From Rhodococcus sp. NBC_00297 (GTDB taxonomy: Bacteria; Actinomycetota; Actinomycetes; Mycobacteriales; Mycobacteriaceae), in contig NZ_CP108041.1 of assembly GCF_036173065.1 (NCBI RefSeq), forward strand, positions 4,033,001-4,097,000: DNA of 64,000 nt, read 5' to 3'. Shown in pieces: positions 59,631 to 64,000 of this stretch; the first letter of the stretch is position 1; each line of letters begins with the position of its first letter. The notes under the pieces are model-generated. The model did not search any database, was not told the DNA's origin, and saw only the letters and a list, made by a program, of their open reading frames with translations. A program made the translations under genes and the position numbers.

Positions 59631-60553
59631 GGGAGACACGGTCGATGCCCGTTCCGGACGGGCTCGACGGCATGCGCGTGGATGCGGGACTGGCTCGGCT
59701 GCTGGGGTTGTCGCGGACCGTCGTCGCGACCCTCGCCGAGGAGGGCGCCGTCCAGGTCGACGGTTCCACTGTGGCGAAGTCCGACCGTCTCGGCGGCGGC
59801 ACGTGGCTCGAGGTGGAACTGCCTGAGCCCGCGCGTCCGTTGACCATCGAGGCACAGCCGGTGCCGGGCATGGAGATCCTGTACTCGGACGACCACATCG
59901 TCGTCGTGGACAAGCCGGTCGGAGTGGCCGCGCACGCGAGCGTGGGCTGGACGGGACCGACGGTGATCGGTGGTCTCGCGGCCGCTGGATTCCGCATCTC
60001 GACGTCCGGGGTCCACGAGCGTCAGGGCATCGTGCACCGTCTCGACGTCGGGACGTCCGGCGTGATGGTGGTGGCCACGTCGGAGCATGCGTACACCGTG
60101 CTCAAGCGCGCGTTCAAGGAGCGCACCATCGACAAGCGCTATCACGCTCTGGTGCAGGGACATCCGGACCCGAGCAGCGGAACCGTCGATGCGCCCATCG
60201 GACGACACCGCAGCAACGACTGGAAGTTCGCCGTCACGGCCGACGGCAAGCCCAGCATCACCCACTACGACACGGTCGAGGCGTTCCAGGCCGCGAGCCT
60301 GCTGGACGTGCACCTCGAGACAGGGCGCACTCACCAGATCCGGGTGCACTTCTCGGCGCTGCGGCATCCGTGCTGCGGTGATCTGACCTACGGTGCCGAT
60401 CCGCGCCTGGCCGAACGACTCGGCCTCGAACGCCAGTGGCTGCACGCCCGCGCACTCGGGTTCACTCATCCCGGTGACGGCCGCTACGTGGAGTTCTCGA
60501 GCCCGTACCCGGCGGATCTGCAGCACGCACTGGACGTGTTGAGAGCGGGCTGA
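59627..60553 (+). CDS. RluD-family 23S rRNA pseudouridine synthase
   Basis: An N-terminal S4 RNA-binding domain ([15 protein letters not shown] onward) precedes the catalytic domain with Asp140 in [18 protein letters not shown] near the C-terminus binds RNA and is conserved. The gene follows lspA in most actinobacteria (rluD or Rv1540-like). It overlaps lspA (GTGA); ATG 59645 would be an alternative start. Confidence 0.9.
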   Translation: MRETRSMPVPDGLDGMRVDAGLARLLGLSRTVVATLAEEGAVQVDGSTVAKSDRLGGGTWLEVELPEPARPLTIEAQPVPGMEILYSDDHIVVVDKPVGVAAHASVGWTGPTVIGGLAAAGFRISTSGVHERQGIVHRLDVGTSGVMVVATSEHAYTVLKRAFKERTIDKRYHALVQGHPDPSSGTVDAPIGRHRSNDWKFAVTADGKPSITHYDTVEAFQAASLLDVHLETGRTHQIRVHFSALRHPCCGDLTYGADPRLAERLGLERQWLHARALGFTHPGDGRYVEFSSPYPADLQHALDVLRAG

Positions 60554-60558
60554 GACGC

Positions 60559-61185
60559 GTGCGCGCCGTGTCCGCGGCGTCGGTCGTCGCGTTGATCGTC
60601 GCGGTGCTCGTGCTCGGTGTCCTCAACCCGGTCCGTGGTTCGTCGGTTCGCACCGATGCCCTCGGTCCCGACAACGACGAGACCGCCGCGCAGTACGTGG
60701 CCCGGGTGGACCCGCCCTCCGGCGACGGAGATCGGTGGGCGCTGGTGTCCTTCACCCGGTCGATGCGTGCCGACGAGATCGCGCCCACCGTCGACGGAAT
60801 CAGGGTCTCGGTCGTCTATGCGCACGTGCCGATCGACCGCGTGCAGACCCCGCTCGTGGTGGTCCCGGTGCCGGACACCGACTCCGTGCTCGCGTCGTCC
60901 GTCCGTCTCGCCGCCGGCCTCGTTCCGCCCGGACGCGACCAGCGCGGGAACGCGATCGCGACGGTGGTGCGCGCACGCCTGCAGGCCGACTGTGACTGCG
61001 CCGCAGGAGTTCTGGTACGTGCGAGTGTTCCGGAACTCGCCGCGCTCGCGGGCCTGGACGGCATCCGCGCGGTCGAGGCATTGCCGGGGGACGCGGTCTA
61101 CGGCCGGTTCGCGGTGGCACCGCTGTATCCCGAACGCGACGGCGACGCGGTGCAGCCCGACGACGGCCCGGTTCCCGCCTCCTGA
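60559..61185 (+). CDS. Membrane-anchored or secreted protein of unknown function
   Basis: A 208-residue protein with one N-terminal hydrophobic segment (residues 5-24) and an extracytoplasmic part with a pair of adjacent cysteines (DCDC). No family recognised. It starts five bases after the rluD-like stop, so it probably belongs to that operon. The end is two bases from the convergent CHAP gene. Confidence 0.65.
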   Translation: MRAVSAASVVALIVAVLVLGVLNPVRGSSVRTDALGPDNDETAAQYVARVDPPSGDGDRWALVSFTRSMRADEIAPTVDGIRVSVVYAHVPIDRVQTPLVVVPVPDTDSVLASSVRLAAGLVPPGRDQRGNAIATVVRARLQADCDCAAGVLVRASVPELAALAGLDGIRAVEALPGDAVYGRFAVAPLYPERDGDAVQPDDGPVPAS

Positions 61186-61187
61186 CC

Positions 61188-61775
61188 TCAGGACCCGAGT
61201 AGGCCGAAACCGAGCACCGCCGAGTCGTCCGCCCAGTCCAGATCGTGAATGCGGATCCCGCCCATTTCGTTTCCGCCGACGGTCGTGACCGTGTCCCCGT
61301 CCACCGCGACCACGATGTTCGTGTGCTGCCCGACGAGCAGATCCCCGACGGGCCCACCCGACTCGTACAGGACGACGTCGCCGACCGCGGGAGAGTGGTC
61401 GCCGACCGGCGCGAAACGGCCCTGTTCCTGGTAGTACTCCGTCAACGTGTAGACACCGGGAATGCGCCACCCACCCGAGTGCGGATTGGTGAACGGCTGT
61501 CCGGCCTGGCGCATCACGTGACTGACGAAGTCGGCGCACCAGGCCTCGTCGACGCCCTCGGAGTAGAACGTGGCGGGACGGGGATCGCGGTATTCACGCT
61601 CCACCACCTCGAGCACACGCTGCTGCGCCGGGGACAGGGACGCGTCGGCCGCGGGGAAGTCGGCGGTGTCCCACGGGTACCACCGCTCGGGCGCGGTCCA
61701 CAGCACCGCCGCGACGGCGACCACCGCGAGGGCGACGACGCCGGCGACGGTACGGCGGAGGCGGGTGGTGGGCAT
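61188..61775 (-). CDS. CHAP-domain amidase/peptidase, membrane-anchored
   Basis: A 195-residue protein with an N-terminal membrane helix (about 10-26) and a CHAP domain outside the cell. Cys80 in AWCADF and His151 in GQHTNIV are the catalytic pair, and an Asn or Glu near 169 completes it. CHAP proteins cut peptidoglycan crosslinks or stem-peptide amides. Single gene; the start is an ATG with no strong ribosome site. Confidence 0.8.
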   Translation of the reverse strand: MPTTRLRRTVAGVVALAVVAVAAVLWTAPERWYPWDTADFPAADASLSPAQQRVLEVVEREYRDPRPATFYSEGVDEAWCADFVSHVMRQAGQPFTNPHSGGWRIPGVYTLTEYYQEQGRFAPVGDHSPAVGDVVLYESGGPVGDLLVGQHTNIVVAVDGDTVTTVGGNEMGGIRIHDLDWADDSAVLGFGLLGS

Positions 61776-61858
61776 GCCTCGACGCTACCGAGCCGGGCCT
61801 CCGTGGTCAGGATCGCGGCGCCGATCTTCACGGAACCCTCACATGATGGACTGGGGAC

Positions 61859-62521
61859 ATGAGACGTGTGGGGCGCCGACATCTGATCCGTGCCGTCGGC
61901 GGGTCCGCCGCCGCGGTGCTCGTCGTCGTGCTCGGATCGGCGGCGTGGGTCGCCGCCTCGTCCCACGGTCGGCTGTACACGGCGGACACCGCGCCGCGCG
62001 CTCCCGTCGCCATCGTGCTGGGCGCTCGGGTCCAGGAGGGCGAACCGTCGTCGTTTCTCGCCGGTCGTCTCGACGCGGCACTCGATCTGGTGCGTCGCGG
62101 TACCGTGCGCGCACTTCTGTTGTCGGGCAACGCCGCCGGCACGTCGGGTGACGAGGTGGAGGTGATGACGCGCTACCTGGTGCGCCGCGGCGTCGATCCC
62201 GACCGCATCGTGGCCGACCCGTACGGTCTGACGACCCACGACACGTGCCGACGCGCTGTGGCGACGTACGGAGTGTCGACGGCCCTGATCGTCAGTCAGG
62301 ACACCCATGCCGCACGTGCGGTGGCCCTGTGCCGAGCTGCTGGGATCGATGCCGGCGGTGTCGTCGCTCCCTGTGACTGTTCCCGGCGCTCGCTGCTGCG
62401 GCAGTTCGTACGCGAGATGCTCGCGCGTCCCAAGGCCGTGCTGGACGTGCTCCGCGGCTCCGCGCCCGCGGTGCAGTCGCCACCGACCGACGCGGTGCGC
62501 CGCGCCGTCGAGATCGGCTGA
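61859..62521 (+). CDS. SanA/YdcF-like membrane protein (DUF218)
   Basis: A 220-residue protein with an N-terminal signal anchor and a DUF218 Rossmann-like domain. The segment IVLGARVQEGEPS, LLSGNAAG and VSQDTHAARAV are the family marks. The E. coli relatives SanA and ElyC affect envelope barrier and peptidoglycan; no enzyme activity is certain. It is divergent from the CHAP gene and ends before a carbonic anhydrase relic. Confidence 0.8.
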   Translation: MRRVGRRHLIRAVGGSAAAVLVVVLGSAAWVAASSHGRLYTADTAPRAPVAIVLGARVQEGEPSSFLAGRLDAALDLVRRGTVRALLLSGNAAGTSGDEVEVMTRYLVRRGVDPDRIVADPYGLTTHDTCRRAVATYGVSTALIVSQDTHAARAVALCRAAGIDAGGVVAPCDCSRRSLLRQFVREMLARPKAVLDVLRGSAPAVQSPPTDAVRRAVEIG

Positions 62522-62599
62522 CCCGAGTCACTCGGATCACCTCGAGCCCCACCCTGTTCGCACCGTCGCACCGCGAGCAGTCGGGAGACCCGAGCGCGA

Positions 62600-62734
62600 G
62601 TGTTCCTGTCGCGATGCTTGCGGCGACAGCTCCGGCGCATCGAGCTCAGTCCGTTCGTCTCGCGGACGACGTCGTTGCGCGGCTTCGTGTTCGACGTGGC
62701 GACCGGTGCGCTGCGCGAGGTTCAGCCGGCCTGA
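62600..62734 (+). pseudogene. Relic of a beta-carbonic anhydrase, C-terminal 44 codons
   Basis: The frame from GTG 62600 to TGA 62732 encodes a peptide containing LRRIELSPFV and TSLRGFVFDVATG, which closely matches the C-terminus of CanA-type (Rv1284-like) beta-carbonic anhydrases. Everything N-terminal, including the zinc Cys, Asp, His and Cys residues, is missing; no matching sequence is seen in other frames upstream. The remnant has no start of its own that would give a stable enzyme. It lies between the SanA-like gene and a zinc-ribbon gene. Confidence 0.7.
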
Positions 62735-62747
62735 TCGAGCGTGTCGG

Positions 62748-63359
62748 TCAGCCTGCGCTGCCGCGGCGGGCCTTCTCCAGCGCGGCCAGTGTCGACATGA
62801 CGGTGGCGCGCTGACGTTGCAGGTCGCTGAGCCGGGCACGCGCGGGCAGACCCGACGACGCCTCGGCGTCGGCGATGCCGGTCTCGATGGCGGTGAGCTG
62901 CTCGAGCAGACCGGTCACGCGATCGGCGAGCACGGCGACGTCCACCGTGCTGACGGCACCCGACGGAGCGGAGGACGACGAGCGGGACGGGGTGGTGCGG
63001 ACGGCGGCGGACGCACCGGCGCGGGCCGAGGCCTTCCGGACGTCGGCGGCCGCGGGACGCTTCGGCAGGCGGACCCGGTCGAGAGCGGCACGCGCACTGC
63101 GAGCCGCGGTGCGGTGCTCGAGCTCCTCGTCGTCGTCGGACGTCACCGCGCCGCCCAGGGGACGCAGGCCGTACATGCCGATGAAGCGACGCGCCGCGTC
63201 GATCGTGTTCTCGTGTTCACGGCACTCACCGCACCGGGGCTCGTCCCGGTAGATCTCGATGTCGGTCCGGCTGCCGCACCACACGCAGCCGCCGGGACTC
63301 CACCGCCGGGTGACGGGGGTGTCGTCCGCAGCGGTGTCGTGGGGTGAGGTGGTGGTCAT
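62748..63359 (-). CDS. Zinc-ribbon protein of unknown function
   Basis: A 203-residue protein. Cys25-x2-Cys28 and Cys43-x2-Cys46 form a small zinc ribbon near the N-terminus. A basic, Ala-rich middle section follows, and the last 60 residues (AVLADRVTGLLEQLTAIETGI onward) form a coiled coil. DNA or protein binding is likely but no family is recognised. ATG 63359 is listed; a longer GTG start about 45 bases upstream is possible. Confidence 0.65.
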   Translation of the reverse strand: MTTTSPHDTAADDTPVTRRWSPGGCVWCGSRTDIEIYRDEPRCGECREHENTIDAARRFIGMYGLRPLGGAVTSDDDEELEHRTAARSARAALDRVRLPKRPAAADVRKASARAGASAAVRTTPSRSSSSAPSGAVSTVDVAVLADRVTGLLEQLTAIETGIADAEASSGLPARARLSDLQRQRATVMSTLAALEKARRGSAG

Positions 63360-63587
63360 CGTGGAGGAGGCGCCGGAGCCGAGATTTCGATCGTCGATCA
63401 CGTCGAACCAGCGTAGTGCACGACACGAGGCCCGAGAAGCGGGAGCGGCTGTCGCCTCGTGCTTTTCGCGTCGTCGGTGACCAACGTCATGACACACCCG
63501 GCTCCGCTCGGTCGTGTCATCGGCGTGTCGCGTCAGCAGACTCGTCGGTCTTCCCCCGGGGCTCCCGACCGTCCATACTCGGCAGTC

Positions 63588-64000
63588 GTGAGCACACTCG
63601 AAGTCACGACCGTCGCCGACGGCGTGCACGTCGCGTTCGGGCCGGACGTCAACTGGACACTGTTGGTCGACGGCGAGGACGTGACGCTGGTCGACTCGGG
63701 ATATCCGCGGTACGTCGGTGCGGTCGTCGAATCGCTGCGTCGTGTCGGTCGGCGTCCGGAGGACGTGCGGGCGATCCTGCTGACACACGCGCACATCGAC
63801 CACATCGGCGGTGCCGGCCACTTCGCCTCGACCTACGGCACGCCGGTGCTCACCTCGGACACCGAGGCGCGGCATGCCCGACGTGAGTATCTCGAACAGG
63901 CATCGCCGCTCGACGTGGCGCGTAACGTCTGGCGGCGCGGTGCGCTCGCATGGACGGTGCGCATCGCTCGCGCGGGCGGAACCGAATCGGGCGCCGTCGC
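63588..64000 (+). CDS. MBL-fold metallo-hydrolase, 5' part only
   Basis: A reading frame from GTG 63588 runs to the window end without a stop. Residues 67-72 are HAHIDH, the zinc motif of the metallo-beta-lactamase superfamily, and a VDSGYPRY segment lies ahead of it as in glyoxalase II-like and lactonase-like members. CATACT about eight bases before the GTG could be a -10 element, so the message may be leaderless. The rest of the gene is outside the window. Confidence 0.8.
   Translation, partial: MSTLEVTTVADGVHVAFGPDVNWTLLVDGEDVTLVDSGYPRYVGAVVESLRRVGRRPEDVRAILLTHAHIDHIGGAGHFASTYGTPVLTSDTEARHARREYLEQASPLDVARNVWRRGALAWTVRIARAGGTESGAV

Overview
The window is high-GC actinobacterial chromosome with densely packed genes. 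Gene content and order match the conserved Mycobacteriales block that carries the peptidoglycan and division (dcw) cluster, mannosylated-lipid glycosyltransferases, and an ileS-dinB-lspA-rluD block. Together with a complete set of carotenoid genes, this points to Rhodococcus or a close relative; species was not determined.

Layout. 1-16 kb: an NlpC/P60 hydrolase overlapping a zincin-like lipoprotein; PimB-type mannosyltransferase; FadD15-type acyl-CoA ligase; two SRPBCC proteins, an ArsA-like ATPase and a CxxCxxC protein in one run; ROK glucokinase; PlsC-type acyltransferase; a GT87 mannosyltransferase; an RNase AS-like nuclease; class II DAHP synthase; and a PASTA kinase (PknL) divergent from its likely HTH substrate. 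16-27.7 kb: carotenoid and lipoglycan genes interleaved on the minus strand (GNAT, CrtO-like, CruF-like, LppM, CruG-like GT2; then prenyl synthase, CrtI, MptA, CrtB), with plus-strand metF between the two groups. 28-48.7 kb: HEPN protein, DUF3040, mraZ, rsmH, ftsL-like, ftsI, murE, murF, mraY, murD, ftsW, murG, murC, ftsQ, ftsZ, a pgeF-like gene, a yggS-like gene, sepF, yggT. 48.9-64 kb: wag31, a T-box-controlled ileS, dinB, a GAF/ANTAR-like protein, a cutinase, an MTB12-like lipoprotein, two lipoproteins divergent from lspA, rluD-like synthase, a CHAP protein, a SanA-like protein, a relic of a beta-carbonic anhydrase, a zinc-ribbon protein and the start of an MBL hydrolase.

How it works together. 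Most of the window builds and divides the cell envelope: peptidoglycan precursors (MurC-F, MraY, MurG), septal synthases and scaffold (FtsW, FtsI, FtsQ, FtsZ, SepF, Wag31), PIM/lipomannan mannosyltransferases, and lipid and isoprenoid supply. Many gene junctions in the two main operons overlap by four bases (ATGA or GTGA), which indicates translational coupling.

Regulatory sequence of note: a perfect LexA/SOS box between the HEPN gene and the GNAT-crtO-cruF operon; 10-bp-periodic MraZ-like boxes inside the mraZ promoter; a duplicated 24-bp element ahead of rsmH; palindromes ahead of pknL, mptA and ftsZ; and an ileS T-box. I saw no tRNA, rRNA, CRISPR array or insertion sequence.
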